64,000 nucleotides of DNA, taken from NCBI RefSeq assembly GCF_029892065.1, contig NZ_CP120373.1, positions 3,355,001 through 3,419,000 on the forward strand, read 5' to 3'. The notes under the pieces are model-generated. The model did no database searches and was not told where the DNA came from. It worked only from the letters and a program-made list of their open reading frames with translations. The position numbers and the translations under genes were made by a program. This DNA comes from Sinorhizobium garamanticum. Its GTDB lineage: Bacteria > Pseudomonadota > Alphaproteobacteria > Rhizobiales > Rhizobiaceae. Positions 42,611 to 52,803 of this stretch are shown here, piece after piece (the stretch's first letter is position 1; every line of letters begins with the position of its first letter).

Positions 42611-45559
42611 TTACCGCCCGGGCCGTCCCGTTTTCCCCTTCGTGCGCCCCTTGGACCCCACACCCGGATTCGCCCGGATTAACGGCTTCTCCGGTACTTT
42701 GCCCGTCACCGGCTTTTCCGTCCGGCCGACGGTCATTTCGTCGAGCGTGTTCTTGCGGAACAGCGATTGCTCTTTGCCGGCAGGGACCGCCACGTCGCGG
42801 CCCATTTCGTCGAGGTCGGGTTTGCGGAAGAGGGGGCGTTCGGTGTCGGTGCCAGGGCCCATGTCGTCGATCGAAGGCTTGGTGAAATAGCTCCCGGAAG
42901 CACCCCCCTCTGTCCTGCCGGACATCTCCCCCACAGGGGGGGAGATTGGCCCGGGCGCGCCCTTGCTGCCCCGCTTGCCGCTTTCCTGCGACCGCGCCTC
43001 TTCCCGTGCCAACGGATCATCCAGCGCGGCGAGTTCGGCGGCCTTGAGGCGCTTGATCTCGTCGCGGAGCCGGGCGGCGGTTTCGAAGTCGAGGTCGGCG
43101 GCGGCGTCGCGCATCTGTTTTTCGAGTGCGTTGAGATGCGCCTGGAGATTGTTGCCGACGAGGTGTCCGCCTTCGGCGAAGCCCTTGCCGGAGATGCCGG
43201 AAATGTCGGCGCGGACGTGGTCGCGCTCGTATACCGAATCGAGGATGTCGGAGATCTTCGCCTTCACCGATTCCGGCGTGATGCCGTGTTCGAGGTTGTA
43301 GGCCATCTGCTTCTCGCGGCGGCGGGCGGTTTCCTCCATCGCGCGCTGCATGGAGCCGGTGATCGTGTCTGCATAGAGGATGACCTTGCCGTCGACATTG
43401 CGGGCGGCGCGGCCGATCGTCTGGATCAGCGAGGTTTCCGAACGCAGAAAACCTTCCTTGTCGGCGTCGAGGATGGCGACGAAGCCGCATTCGGGAATGT
43501 CGAGGCCCTCGCGCAACAGGTTGATGCCGACCAGCACATCGAAGGCGCCGAGGCGGAGGTCGCGGATGATCTCAATACGCTCCAGCGTGTCGATGTCGGA
43601 GTGCATGTAGCGCACCCGCACACCCTGCTCGTGCAGGTACTCGGTGAGGTCCTCGGCCATGCGCTTGGTGAGCACGGTAACGAGTGTGCGGTAGCCGGCG
43701 GCGGCCGTCTCGCGGATTTCGCCGAGGACGTCGTCGACCTGCGTCTTGGCCGAGCGCACTTCGACCGGTGGGTCGATAAGGCCGGTCGGGCGGATCACCT
43801 GTTCTGCGAAGACGCCGCCGGACTGTTCCATCTCCCAGCCGCCCGGCGTCGCCGAGACGGCGATCGTGTCCGGACGCATCGCGTCCCATTCCTCGAACCG
43901 CAGCGGCCGGTTGTCCATGCAGGAGGGCAGGCGGAAGCCATATTCGGCCAGCGTCGCCTTGCGGCGGAAGTCGCCGCGATACATGCCGCCGATCTGCGGA
44001 ATGGTGACGTGGCTCTCGTCGATGAAGATCAGCGCGTTGTCGGGAATATATTCGAACAGCGTCGGTGGCGGCTCGCCCGGCTTGCGGCCGGTCAGGTAGC
44101 GCGAATAGTTCTCGATGCCCTGGCAGGAGCCGGTGGCCTCCAGCATCTCAAGGTCGTAGCGAGTCCGTTGCTCTAGCCGCTGCGCTTCGAGCAGGCGGCC
44201 CGCCTTTTCCAGTTCTTCGAGCCGAAAGACCAGTTCGTCCTTGATCGCCTTGATGGCGGCGTTCAGCGTCGGGCGCGGCGTCACATAGTGCGAGTTGGCG
44301 TAGATCTTCACCGATTTCAGGTCGCCGGTCTTCTGGCCGGTCAGCGGATCGAACTCGGTGATCGCGTCGATCTCGTCACCGAACATGGAGATCCGCCAGG
44401 CGGCATCCTCCAGGTGGGCGGGGAAGATCTCGATGGTGTCGCCGCGCACGCGGAACGAGCCGCGCTGGAAATCCATGTCGCGGCGCTTGTATTGCTGCGC
44501 CACCAGGTCGGCGAGCAATTGCCGCTGGTCGAGCCGGTCGCCGACACTCATCTGGAAGGTCATCGCCGTATAGGTCTCGACCGAACCGATACCGTAGATG
44601 CAGGAGACCGAGGCGACAATGATGACGTCGTCGCGTTCGAGCAGCGAGCGCGTCGCCGAGTGGCGCATGCGATCGATCTGCTCGTTGATCGAGGATTCCT
44701 TCTCGATATAGGTGTCCGAGCGCGGTACGTAAGCTTCCGGCTGGTAGTAGTCGTAGTAGGAGACGAAATACTCGACGGCGTTTTCCGGGAAGAAGTTCTT
44801 GAATTCGGAATAGAGCTGGGCGGCGAGGGTCTTGTTCGGCGCCAGGATGACTGCCGGGCGCTGCGTTGCCTCGATCACCTTGGCCATGGTGAAGGTCTTG
44901 CCGGAGCCGGTGACGCCGAGCAGCACCTGGTTCCGCTCGCCGGAGGAGAGGCCGTCGACGAGGTCGGCGATCGCGGTCGGCTGGTCGCCCGCAGGCTCGT
45001 AGTCCGATTGCATGCGGATGGCGATGCCGCCTTCGGACTTTTCCGGCCGGGACGGGCGGTGCGGCGTCCAGAGTTTGCCGTCCTTGAACAGCGGATTGCC
45101 GCTCTCGATCAGCTTGGAGAGCGCCTCGACGGTGGCGGTTACGCCGGAACCGGCCGTCAGCTTGTCGGCATCCTCCAGCGCGACATCGAGGCCCGCGACT
45201 GGATTGAGACCCGCGGCGGCGCGTGTCTTCGGATCGGTCGAGCCACCCATGGAAGTGCCGCGTGCCGTTTTTCCGCTGACGGTCTCGGCCTTGCCCTTGC
45301 CGCTGCGCGGGCTGTCCGCCTTGCCCGTGGCTGTCTTCTTCGAAGCAGCAAACTCCACCTTCTTGCGATGCTTGCCCGCCTTGGAGGCGAGCTGGCGCTG
45401 GCTTTCGAAGGTGCTTGCCTCCGCCTCCGCCTCGAGTTGCTTCACCCAGTCGGAGACATTGCCGGACAGCGGCGTGCCGGAAAGCGGCGCCTGCGGGGCT
45501 TCCTCGAAACCGCTGGGTGCTGACGATTTCTTCGAGGAGTTCTTCGGATTTTGGGCCAT
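42611..45559 (-). CDS. uvrB: Excinuclease ABC subunit B
   Basis: 982 residues from the ATG at 45559; the frame extends upstream but without homology. Residues 1-190 are an alphaproteobacterial low-complexity extension. The helicase core follows: [14 protein letters not shown] (Walker A), the beta-hairpin [31 protein letters not shown], and [15 protein letters not shown]. The UVR motif for UvrC binding is [25 protein letters not shown]. Beyond it a long tail carries repeated FxKPxxDEMG blocks. Within that tail [18 protein letters not shown] is encoded by a dispersed palindromic repeat. UvrB verifies DNA lesions in nucleotide excision repair. Confidence 0.97.
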   Translation of the reverse strand: MAQNPKNSSKKSSAPSGFEEAPQAPLSGTPLSGNVSDWVKQLEAEAEASTFESQRQLASKAGKHRKKVEFAASKKTATGKADSPRSGKGKAETVSGKTARGTSMGGSTDPKTRAAAGLNPVAGLDVALEDADKLTAGSGVTATVEALSKLIESGNPLFKDGKLWTPHRPSRPEKSEGGIAIRMQSDYEPAGDQPTAIADLVDGLSSGERNQVLLGVTGSGKTFTMAKVIEATQRPAVILAPNKTLAAQLYSEFKNFFPENAVEYFVSYYDYYQPEAYVPRSDTYIEKESSINEQIDRMRHSATRSLLERDDVIIVASVSCIYGIGSVETYTAMTFQMSVGDRLDQRQLLADLVAQQYKRRDMDFQRGSFRVRGDTIEIFPAHLEDAAWRISMFGDEIDAITEFDPLTGQKTGDLKSVKIYANSHYVTPRPTLNAAIKAIKDELVFRLEELEKAGRLLEAQRLEQRTRYDLEMLEATGSCQGIENYSRYLTGRKPGEPPPTLFEYIPDNALIFIDESHVTIPQIGGMYRGDFRRKATLAEYGFRLPSCMDNRPLRFEEWDAMRPDTIAVSATPGGWEMEQSGGVFAEQVIRPTGLIDPPVEVRSAKTQVDDVLGEIRETAAAGYRTLVTVLTKRMAEDLTEYLHEQGVRVRYMHSDIDTLERIEIIRDLRLGAFDVLVGINLLREGLDIPECGFVAILDADKEGFLRSETSLIQTIGRAARNVDGKVILYADTITGSMQRAMEETARRREKQMAYNLEHGITPESVKAKISDILDSVYERDHVRADISGISGKGFAEGGHLVGNNLQAHLNALEKQMRDAAADLDFETAARLRDEIKRLKAAELAALDDPLAREEARSQESGKRGSKGAPGPISPPVGEMSGRTEGGASGSYFTKPSIDDMGPGTDTERPLFRKPDLDEMGRDVAVPAGKEQSLFRKNTLDEMTVGRTEKPVTGKVPEKPLIRANPGVGSKGRTKGKTGRPGR
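42902..42950. repeat. Palindromic repeat element inside the uvrB coding sequence
   Basis: CCCCCCTCTGTCCTGCCGGA and CATCTCCCCCACAGGGGG GGAGATTGG form the rhizobial C-rich/G-rich palindrome seen elsewhere between genes. Here it is read in frame within the non-conserved tail of UvrB. Confidence 0.7.
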
Positions 45560-45735
45560 GGCCGGAATATGGACAGAGTCAGGTCGAATGTGAAGGGGGA
45601 ATGAGTACAAACGGGAAACGAAACGGGTGTTTTTCCGACGGAACGACCGGCTTTGTTTACCGGCGCATGCACGCGGCGATTGCGCCGCCACATCGGCTGT
45701 GCAAGATCGCTCGGGATCGGATTCCGGAGGCAAGG

Positions 45736-45915
45736 GTGGAAGCAACGCAGCAAGACACTGCCAGAACAGCTTTCGACGAAATCGCCCTGGCGCCGAGCGG
45801 CGAAGCTCTGGCGAATGTCCGCGAACTTCTCGTATTGCTCGCGACTGCGAAACTCGCAGGCCAGATTGGTTGGGAAGGGCTTTTATCCGGGGAGACCCTA
45901 GAAAGCGCGGTTTGA
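45736..45915 (+). CDS. Small hypothetical protein, 59 residues
   Basis: GTG start with GGAGG five bases upstream. The product ([50 protein letters not shown]...) is amphipathic-helical and lacks known motifs. Codon use fits the genome, and it diverges from uvrB. Function unknown. Confidence 0.45.
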   Translation: MEATQQDTARTAFDEIALAPSGEALANVRELLVLLATAKLAGQIGWEGLLSGETLESAV

Positions 45916-45994
45916 GTACGGTGAACCGCTTGCGGTGGCGATCTCGATCGGCTCATCCTCGGGCAAACGATTCGCGCTCTTCCCCGAGGTCTTC

Positions 45995-46348
45995 ATGCAA
46001 TTCGCCATCAATCCCGCCTATGTGTGGCCGGTGCTGCTTCTGCTTGTCTCCAACGTCTTCATGACCTTCGCCTGGTATGGTCACCTGAAGTTCACGTCCT
46101 CGCCGCTCTACATCGTCATCGTCGCGAGCTGGGGTATCGCCTTTTTCGAATATTGGCTGGCTGTGCCGGCCAATCGCATCGGCCACTCGGTCTATTCGGC
46201 GGCGCAACTGAAGACGATGCAGGAGGTGATCACGCTCACCATCTTCGTCATCTTCTCGGTCTTCTGGCTGAAGGAGTCGATCGGCTGGCACCATGTCATC
46301 GGCTTCGCGCTGATCGCCGCCGGCGCCTCGTTCATTTTCAAGGGGTGA
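45995..46348 (+). CDS. DMT-type small membrane protein (DUF486)
   Basis: 117 residues; GAGG lies just before the ATG. It has four predicted membrane segments: YVWPVLLLLVSNVFMTFAWYGHLKF, LYIVIVASWGIAFFEYWLAVPANRIGH, EVITLTIFVIFSVFWLKE and VIGFALIAAGASFIF. The motif FFEYWLAVPANRIG is diagnostic for DUF486 proteins of the drug/metabolite transporter superfamily. Substrate unknown; these half-size proteins probably dimerise in the inner membrane. Confidence 0.9.
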   Translation: MQFAINPAYVWPVLLLLVSNVFMTFAWYGHLKFTSSPLYIVIVASWGIAFFEYWLAVPANRIGHSVYSAAQLKTMQEVITLTIFVIFSVFWLKESIGWHHVIGFALIAAGASFIFKG

Positions 46349-46384
46349 GGTCGGTTCGCAATTTGCCGCTCATCCTCAGCGCGG

Positions 46385-46975
46385 TCAGCTAAGCAGGTCG
46401 AAGGCGCGATAGATCCAGATCAGTTGGTAGAGCAGGCCACCGACGAGGAAGATCGCATGAAAGCGCCTGTTCGGCGTCCAGGCGGCGGCGACGCACAGGA
46501 TGATGTAGGCCGCGTTGCGCAGCGGATATTCGAGGCCGTAGCTTTCGAAATGGGCTTTGCCCTTGAGAGCCGTATCGAGGAGGTCGACCGCAAACGCGAT
46601 CGCGAGGAAGCCGAAGAACCACGCCCGCCGCGACAGGAAATACTCCTCGTAGCCGGCATATTCGTCCAGCGAGGTTGGAAAGAGCAGCACGCAGAGGAAA
46701 AAGTAGATGCAGGCGTAGAGGATGACAAAGAGGTAGACGCTGAAGTCGATCACCGCGAGCGAGTGCAGGTAGTATTCCCACCACCAGAAATGCAGCAGGA
46801 ATACGAACATGAACAGCACCCAGCCAAGGTGGATCCAGTAGACCTTGGTCTTGCCGGGGTGCTGAACAAAAAGTGCCACGCCGCTCAAGAGCCGCGCCAG
46901 GCTGAGGCTGATGATCATGCCCATGACGATGCGAATATGGGAGAAGATCGCCGGATCTGGCGCGGGCGCATCCAT
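46385..46975 (-). CDS. Multi-pass membrane protein of unknown function
   Basis: 196 residues from the ATG at 46975, eight bases after the stop of the upstream thioesterase gene. It has six or so hydrophobic segments, with WIHLGWVLFMFVFLLHFWWWEYYLH in the middle, an acidic cytoplasmic loop (TSLDEYAGYEEYFLSRR), and a final LVGGLLYQLIWIYRAF. No family assigned. Likely translated from the same mRNA as the thioesterase. Confidence 0.7.
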   Translation of the reverse strand: MDAPAPDPAIFSHIRIVMGMIISLSLARLLSGVALFVQHPGKTKVYWIHLGWVLFMFVFLLHFWWWEYYLHSLAVIDFSVYLFVILYACIYFFLCVLLFPTSLDEYAGYEEYFLSRRAWFFGFLAIAFAVDLLDTALKGKAHFESYGLEYPLRNAAYIILCVAAAWTPNRRFHAIFLVGGLLYQLIWIYRAFDLLS

Positions 46976-46983
46976 CCGGTTGC

Positions 46984-47370
46984 CTATTCTTCCGGTACCG
47001 GCGTCGGCTTGCCGGTGGAATCGAGTGCCACCATCACGAAGATCGCGTCCGTGACCTTGTCCATGACATGGGAGAGGTAACGCTGCGCCCAGGCCTCCAC
47101 CTTCAACGTCATCGACGTGCGCCCGACCTTGACGATATCGGTATAGATGCAAAGCGTATCGCCGATCTTCACCGGCAGGGCGAAGGCCATTTCCTTGACG
47201 GCAGCCGTCACCACGCGGCCTCTGGCGCGTTCGGCGGCGCGAATGCCGCAGGAAAGGTCCATCTGGGCCATGACCCAGCCACCGAAGATATCGCCGGCGG
47301 CATTGGCGTCGGCGGGCATGGCAAGTGTGCGCAAGGTAAGCTCGCCGTTCGGCTTGATCGCGTCGGTCAT
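46984..47370 (-). CDS. Acyl-CoA thioesterase, YciA-type hotdog fold
   Basis: 128 residues from the ATG at 47370 with GGGAG upstream. The hotdog helix region NAAGDIFGGWVMAQMDLSCGIRAAERARGRVVTAAV contains the catalytic Asp/Asn context of YciA (N-A-x-G-D-x-F-G-G). VGRTSMTLKVEAWAQR is the central strand. These cytosolic enzymes hydrolyse acyl-CoA to free acid and CoA. The longer upstream reading adds no homologous sequence. Confidence 0.92.
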   Translation of the reverse strand: MTDAIKPNGELTLRTLAMPADANAAGDIFGGWVMAQMDLSCGIRAAERARGRVVTAAVKEMAFALPVKIGDTLCIYTDIVKVGRTSMTLKVEAWAQRYLSHVMDKVTDAIFVMVALDSTGKPTPVPEE

Positions 47371-47581
47371 CAGCCTGTCTCCCTGTTGTCGAACAAGGTC
47401 TACCGCATGGTCGGTCGGCAAGAAAAGAGTATCTGCCGACAATTTCGCGTGGAGCGAAAGCGCCGTGATGGCTTCAGTGATTTTCAAATCGTTAATTGAG
47501 TACCGCAAAAATTAGTGATCCTTTGTTAGGGGCTTTGCAAAGACCTGCTTCTATCCTGCAGCCTCAAATTGGAGGCTGGGG

Positions 47582-49393
47582 ATGAGAAAATTTCGGATTT
47601 CGGCGCGTCTCTACGCGCTGGTGGGGTTTGCGCTGCTGACAATGGCGGCGGCGCTGACATTTGGTCTCGTGCAGGCGCAGGATAGGCTGGTCGCAGAGCG
47701 CAAGGCCATGCTTGCGGCGATGAACGAGAACGCCATCACGGTGTTCGGCGCCTATCACAAGCAGGAGACGGCAGGAACGCTTTCGCGCGAGGAGGCGCAG
47801 AAGCGTGCGCTCGAAGCCGTCAAGGCGATGCGTTATCAGGGCAGCGGCTATTTCTGGGTCAACGACATGCATCCGACCATGGTCATGCACCCGATCAAGC
47901 CGGAGCTTGACGGGGCGGACCTGACCGCCAACAAGGACCCGAACGGCAAGTATCTCTTCGTCGAATTCGTCAAGACGGTGCAGGCCCACGGCAAGGGTTT
48001 CGTCGACTACTACTGGCCGAAGCCCGGAGCCGACGAGCCTGTGCTGAAATATTCGCATGTGGCCGGCTTCGAGCCCTGGGGCTGGGTGGTTGGTACTGGC
48101 GTCTATGCCGATGATCTCGCCGCGATGTTCCGTGAGCGCGCCTGGCAGATGGCCGGCATTCTCGCTGCAGCGGCGCTGGCAATCCTGATGGCGGCGCTGG
48201 CGATCGTACGCAGCGTCGTGCGGCCGGTCGAGAAGCTGAAAGTCTCGATGCGTGCGATTGCCGACGAGGATCTTTCCTCCGACGTGCCGGAAACCGATCG
48301 TGGAGACGAGATCGGCCAGATGGCCAAGGTGCTGGTCGTGCTTCGCGATTCGGTTAGGGAGCGGCTCGAATTGCGCTCGCGCGAGGAGGAGCAGCAGCAC
48401 AGACTGAACGCGGAACGCCGCGGCAACGAGGAACGCCAGCGTGCGACCTCCGAGGCGCAGGCGGAAGCGATGGACACGATCGGCGCTGCACTTGAGCGGC
48501 TGGCGAGCGGCGACCTGACTGCCGAAGTGGAACAGATCGCTCCGGAATATGCCAAGCTGCAGCAGGACTTCAACACGGCCGTGGCGGCACTTCGCGATGT
48601 CATCGGCGCCATCTCGCAGTCGACCGAGGTCGTCCACGGCAGCGCCGGGGATATTTCCGAGGCGGCCAACAACCTGTCCCGCCGCACCGAGCAGCAGGCG
48701 GCTGCCCTCGAAGAGACTGCGGCAGCGCTCGACGAGATCACCTCGACCGTTCGCCATGCCTCCGACCGTGCCCACGAGGCGCGTGACATGGTCAACGAGA
48801 CGAAGGCGAGCGCGGCGAAATCCGGCGGCATCGTTCGCAATGCGATCGACGCCATGGGACGTATCGAAGCGTCCTCCAGCCGGATCAGCCAGATCATCGG
48901 CGTCATCGACGAAATCGCCTTCCAAACCAACCTGCTTGCGCTCAATGCCGGCGTCGAGGCGGCGCGGGCAGGCGAGGCGGGCCGCGGCTTTGCCGTCGTC
49001 GCCCAAGAAGTGCGCGAGCTTGCGCAACGTTCGGCCGGTGCGGCCAAGGAGATCAAGGATTTGATCGGCGCCTCGGTCAAGGAAGTCGGCGCCGGGGTAG
49101 AACTCGTGCGTTCCACCGGTGACGCCCTGATGGAGATCGAAACCCTGGTTAATCGTGTGAACGAGCAGGTGGCCTCGATCGCGACGGCCGCCCGCGAGCA
49201 GGCGACGGGCCTTCAGGAGGTCAACACGGCTGTCAACAGCATGGACCAGATGACGCAGCAGAATGCCGCGATGGTCGAGGAAACCACTGCCGCGAGCCAG
49301 ACGCTCGCACAGGAGAGTCGCGAACTCAAGGCGCTGCTCGAGAAGTTCCGCCTGCAGGAAAATCGTCGTACGGCCTACGGTAGGGCGGCCTAA
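47582..49393 (+). CDS. Methyl-accepting chemotaxis protein with sCache_2 sensor
   Basis: 603 residues. One membrane helix lies at residues 8-32 and a second near 190-213. The periplasmic segment between contains [28 protein letters not shown] and [17 protein letters not shown], the single-Cache (sCache_2) fold that binds small carboxylates or amines. A HAMP domain follows (about 214-268), a second HAMP-like linker, and then the signalling hairpin tip [31 protein letters not shown]. The C-terminal part lacks a clear CheR-docking pentapeptide. In S. meliloti McpV has this sensor type, but orthology cannot be decided here. A strong terminator follows. Confidence 0.93.
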   Translation: MRKFRISARLYALVGFALLTMAAALTFGLVQAQDRLVAERKAMLAAMNENAITVFGAYHKQETAGTLSREEAQKRALEAVKAMRYQGSGYFWVNDMHPTMVMHPIKPELDGADLTANKDPNGKYLFVEFVKTVQAHGKGFVDYYWPKPGADEPVLKYSHVAGFEPWGWVVGTGVYADDLAAMFRERAWQMAGILAAAALAILMAALAIVRSVVRPVEKLKVSMRAIADEDLSSDVPETDRGDEIGQMAKVLVVLRDSVRERLELRSREEEQQHRLNAERRGNEERQRATSEAQAEAMDTIGAALERLASGDLTAEVEQIAPEYAKLQQDFNTAVAALRDVIGAISQSTEVVHGSAGDISEAANNLSRRTEQQAAALEETAAALDEITSTVRHASDRAHEARDMVNETKASAAKSGGIVRNAIDAMGRIEASSSRISQIIGVIDEIAFQTNLLALNAGVEAARAGEAGRGFAVVAQEVRELAQRSAGAAKEIKDLIGASVKEVGAGVELVRSTGDALMEIETLVNRVNEQVASIATAAREQATGLQEVNTAVNSMDQMTQQNAAMVEETTAASQTLAQESRELKALLEKFRLQENRRTAYGRAA

Positions 49394-49422
49394 CACAGAA
49401 AAAAGACTGCTTGCAAAGACTG

Positions 49423-49452
49423 GCCCGCGTTCACACGGACGCGGGCTTTTTT
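49423..49452 (+). terminator. Terminator of the chemoreceptor gene
   Basis: GCCCGCGT and ACGCGGGC pair around TCACACGG, followed by six T. Confidence 0.88.
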
Positions 49453-49667
49453 GCATCGGATCGCAACCCTATCGACGGTTGTATGCGAAGGCGTGCGACT
49501 CGCGGGACTTGACGTAATGCCGCGGGCGGCGTGAGATGGCGTGGCAGCGGGGATTGGCCGTGGCAGGCCGGTCGCTTGGGGCCAAAGCACGTTACACTTT
49601 CCTGGGATTGGTTTTTTCCGTCCGCCCTTGCGTAGTTGCCAAGCGTTAGATCCGGAGGAGTATACCT

Positions 49668-50219
49668 GTGTCGCTTCTCAAGCCTTTCATCTCGCGGTCG
49701 TCCGCTGTCATCTTGATGGCGATCGGCTTCCTATCGGCGTGCACGGTGGTCGTGGAGGAACCGCGACCCGGTCCGGGTCCCATACGTCCGGGTCCGCCAA
49801 TGTGCACGATGGAGTTCGCGCCGGTTTGTGGGGAGCGCGGCAACCGACTGCGGACTTTCCCGAATGCTTGCCTGGCGCGGGCTGACGGCTTCCGGGTCGT
49901 GCATCGCGGTGAGTGCCGCGCCACCAGCCGCCCGCCGGTGCAGCAGGCCTGTACGCGTGAATTCGCGCCCGTCTGCGGCCAGCGCGGCGCACGGAGGCAA
50001 ACCTTCCCGAATGCCTGCACGGCACGTGCGGAAGGTTTCAGTGTAATCGCGCCGGGTGAATGCCGTGTCGGCAGCGTCCGCCCGCCGCTGCAGCAGGCCT
50101 GCACGCGTGAATTCGCCCCCGTCTGCGGTCTGCGCGCCGGGCGCATGCGCACCTTCCCGAATGCCTGTGAGGCACGTGCCGAAGGGGCCAGGATTGTGCA
50201 CGGCGGCGAATGCCGCTGA
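49668..50219 (+). CDS. Lipoprotein with three Kazal-type inhibitor domains
   Basis: 183 residues from a GTG with GGAGGAG seven bases upstream. The signal ends in the lipobox FLSAC, so Cys 25 would be lipidated. A Pro-rich spacer (PRPGPGPIRPGPP) leads to three tandem copies of the module C-x-x-EFAPVCG-x5-9-TFPNAC-x-ARA-x-GF-x-V-x4-GEC. This is the Kazal-like pattern of serine protease inhibitors; four of the usual six cysteines are present per copy. A surface-exposed protease inhibitor is the natural reading, but inhibition is not shown. A terminator follows. Confidence 0.82.
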   Translation: MSLLKPFISRSSAVILMAIGFLSACTVVVEEPRPGPGPIRPGPPMCTMEFAPVCGERGNRLRTFPNACLARADGFRVVHRGECRATSRPPVQQACTREFAPVCGQRGARRQTFPNACTARAEGFSVIAPGECRVGSVRPPLQQACTREFAPVCGLRAGRMRTFPNACEARAEGARIVHGGECR

Positions 50220-50250
50220 CATCCCGGTAAGGACGCTGACCCAGAATCTT

Positions 50251-50282
50251 AGGCCCGCGTTTGAATGCATGCGGGCCTTTTC
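50251..50282 (+). terminator. Terminator of the Kazal lipoprotein gene
   Basis: AGGCCCGC and GCGGGCCT pair around a 12-base loop, followed by TT. Confidence 0.75.
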
Positions 50283-50479
50283 CGTATCGGCCCTCAGCGT
50301 TTCTCCGCCGGATCTGGCATGCTTCCGGAAAGGCTTCATTTACCGTGTTTGCATAAACTCCGCCCGAGATCCGATTTTACCGGCCGTGCGCCCGCTTGGC
50401 GACACAGGCGGCAGCCACGGTTCGGGAATGGCGCATCGACAACACTTCGGTTTTGTCGTGGATGAAGGCGGCAGTGAGT

Positions 50480-51721
50480 ATGGCGTATGTTTCTCTTCTC
50501 CATCGACCGTTGATTGCGATGGTGCTGTCCGCTTCCCTGGTCGCCTGCACGACTGACGTGCTCGCGCCGTCTGCCAGGGTCGACAGCGGCGCCCGTGTCA
50601 GCGCAATAGTGCCGGTGCGGACCGACGCCCGCCCACGGCAGGAGATGGCGGCCGCCTATCCTTCAGGTGAACCGATTGCGGCCTCCAGCGGAAATGTCGT
50701 CACCGCCAATCCCGGCATGCTGACGGGCGGCGATCTACCGATGATTGACAGCCAGCCGATGCCGGCTGCCGAAACGCAGACGGCAAGCGCTGTTCCAATA
50801 ACGATACCACCCGAAGGGGTTAACATGGACGCCATGCTGGGGGTCCAGCCAGTCGTCGGGCTAGCTGAAGAGCAGAGCAACGAGATTGCCGAAGGCAACG
50901 CCAGTCAGCCGGTGGTCGCCGGCATCGGCGAGGACAGTGTGCATCAACTCGGCGGATCCCCGGGGCGAGCGCCCGCATCTGACCCGAACCTCGGCTACGA
51001 CCCTGACCTGCCGCCGCTGACGCCGGAGCGGAGCTCTGCGGAGGAGGCGAAAAAGCCGCGTTACATCGAGCGGCAACGGAGTGTCCGACCCACGCAGGAG
51101 CCACAGCAGGTCGCCTTCCTGCCGCGCGTGCGCAATCCGATGTCCGCACCGGAATTTACCGGTGAGGTGCCTCGCTCGGAAATTGCCTGCCGCCAGCGCC
51201 TGAAAAAGCTCGGCGTCGTCTTCCGCGACGTCCCGCGCATCAGCAACGGACCGTCCTGCGGCATCGACTATCCGATCGAGCTTGGTGGCCTTTCCGGCGG
51301 CATCGCCGTCAAGCCGGCGGTAACGCTGAATTGCCAGGTGACCGAAGCCTTCGCCAAGTGGGTCAAATACGAACTCGCTCCGTCATCGCGCTACCGCTAC
51401 TGGTCCGGCGTCAAGACGATCAAGCCGCTCGGCGGCTATTCCTGCCGCACGATGAATTCGCGCCGCGGCAACCCGATGTCCGAGCATGCGCGCGGCAATG
51501 CCATCGATGTCGGCAAATTTGTATTGAAGAACGGCAAGGAGATCGACGTGCGCAGGAAGGGCTTCTTCGCGTTCCGCGAACGCGGCCTGCTGAAGGCCGT
51601 GCGCTCCGACAGTTGCAAGTATTTCAACACCGTGCTCGGCCCCGGCAGCGATCCGTTCCACAAGGACCACTTCCACTTCGACCTGAGGACGCGAAAGTCC
51701 GGCTATCGGCATTGCGATTGA
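50480..51721 (+). CDS. Extensin-like C-terminal domain lipoprotein
   Basis: 413 residues from the ATG at 50480 (ATG at 50462 is an alternative). The signal ends in a lipobox ASLVAC. Residues 25-215 are a low-complexity Pro/Ala/Glu-rich linker. The C-terminal 190 residues form the extensin-like domain: IACRQRLKKLGVVFRDVPRISNGPSCGIDYPIEL, TLNCQVTEAFAKWV, SEHARGNAIDVGKF (metal-binding His and Asp) and DPFHKDHFHFDL. The fold is related to the D-Ala-D-Ala carboxypeptidase/LD-peptidase type, so cell-wall interaction in the periplasm is plausible. Confidence 0.88.
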   Translation: MAYVSLLHRPLIAMVLSASLVACTTDVLAPSARVDSGARVSAIVPVRTDARPRQEMAAAYPSGEPIAASSGNVVTANPGMLTGGDLPMIDSQPMPAAETQTASAVPITIPPEGVNMDAMLGVQPVVGLAEEQSNEIAEGNASQPVVAGIGEDSVHQLGGSPGRAPASDPNLGYDPDLPPLTPERSSAEEAKKPRYIERQRSVRPTQEPQQVAFLPRVRNPMSAPEFTGEVPRSEIACRQRLKKLGVVFRDVPRISNGPSCGIDYPIELGGLSGGIAVKPAVTLNCQVTEAFAKWVKYELAPSSRYRYWSGVKTIKPLGGYSCRTMNSRRGNPMSEHARGNAIDVGKFVLKNGKEIDVRRKGFFAFRERGLLKAVRSDSCKYFNTVLGPGSDPFHKDHFHFDLRTRKSGYRHCD

Positions 51722-51780
51722 CTTCTGAATTTACGCAGTTCCGGACGGAAAACCGCTATGCACTTTTCCTGGAACTGTTG
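51722..51780. repeat. Dispersed GCAGTTCCGGACGGAAAACCG repeat
   Basis: The sequence GAATTTACGCAGTTCCGGACGG...CTTTTCCTGGAACTG is a second copy of the type at 28963 and starts directly at the stop of the extensin-like gene. A further hairpin, GGCCGGC/GCCGGCC, lies at 51796-51816; its T-run is on the minus strand. Confidence 0.55.
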
Positions 51781-51981
51781 GCAGGCAAAAAAAGAGGCCG
51801 GCGGGGAAAGCCGGCCAAACACCGGAGAATAGGGGGAGACTCCGGAGTGCAAATCACGGGAAGCGAGGGCTCCACGCGGGGTCAAAGTGATTGAAAAGCA
51901 TCACCGTTTCATGACAGTGATAGGCACGCAGCCCTGATTCGGATTCTTCTTCGCGGGATTCCAGCAAAATCGAGTTTCTTC

Positions 51982-52803
51982 ATGCCGCCTGTCTCGGAAT
52001 TGATGATGTTTGCACTGGCGCTGGCGGCGTCCGGCGTTGTTGCCGGCGTGCTCGCCGGCCTCTTCGGCATCGGTGGCGGGGCGATCCTCGTGCCGGTCTT
52101 CTATCAGGTTTTCGGCCTGCTCGGCATCGATGACGCGGTCAGGATGCATCTTTCCGTCGGCACCTCGCTTGCTATCATCGTTCCGACTTCGGTCCGTTCG
52201 TTCCTGTCGCACTACCGCCGCGGAGTGGTCGATATCGACCTGTTGCGCAGCTGGATCGTGGCGGTACCGCTCGGTGCAATCCTCGCCTCGGTGATCGCAG
52301 CCCATGTCGGCAGCGAGACGCTGCGTCTGATCTTCGCCGTGATCGCGCTCGCCCTGGCGTTCCGGATGATCTTCAACCGTGCGAGCTGGCACATCGGCGC
52401 GGACCTGCCGAAGAACCCGATCAAATGGCTGGTCGGCGTCGGGATCGGCATTCTTTCCGGTCTCATGGGGATCGGCGGCGGCGTGCTCAACAACACCTTC
52501 ATGACGCTGCACAACCGACCAATTCACCAGGCTGTGGCCACCTCCGCCGGCGTTGGCGTGCTGATCTCGATTCCGGGGCTCTTCGGCTATGTCTGGGCGG
52601 GGCTGGGTGCGCCGGGCCTTCCGCCGCTTTCGACCGGCTTCATCAACTGGATTGCCGTGGCGCTGATCATCCCTATAACCTTGCTTGTCGCGCCGCTCGG
52701 CGTGCGGCTTGCCCACGCGATGGGCCGGCGACAGCTCGAGGCGGGCTTCGGCATCTTCATGGTGCTCATCGCCGCCCGGTTCTTCTACAGCCTTCTTGGG
52801 TAG
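51982..52803 (+). CDS. TauE/SafE family sulfite exporter-like membrane protein
   Basis: 273 residues with about eight membrane segments in two related halves. GVLAGLFGIGGGAILVPVFYQVFGL and SGLMGIGGGVLNNTFMTLHN are the repeated GxxGxGGG motifs that define the family. Members export sulfite, sulfoacetate or related organosulfur anions. It lies 290 bases upstream of the Blh/BigR operon, and TauE genes are partners of that system in other bacteria, which supports a sulfur role. Confidence 0.92.
   Translation: MPPVSELMMFALALAASGVVAGVLAGLFGIGGGAILVPVFYQVFGLLGIDDAVRMHLSVGTSLAIIVPTSVRSFLSHYRRGVVDIDLLRSWIVAVPLGAILASVIAAHVGSETLRLIFAVIALALAFRMIFNRASWHIGADLPKNPIKWLVGVGIGILSGLMGIGGGVLNNTFMTLHNRPIHQAVATSAGVGVLISIPGLFGYVWAGLGAPGLPPLSTGFINWIAVALIIPITLLVAPLGVRLAHAMGRRQLEAGFGIFMVLIAARFFYSLLG

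Noticed and set aside
47564..49456. 630-codon open frame antisense to the chemoreceptor gene
   Set aside because: The plus strand encodes a full chemoreceptor with intact motifs; the opposite frame is a compositional shadow.
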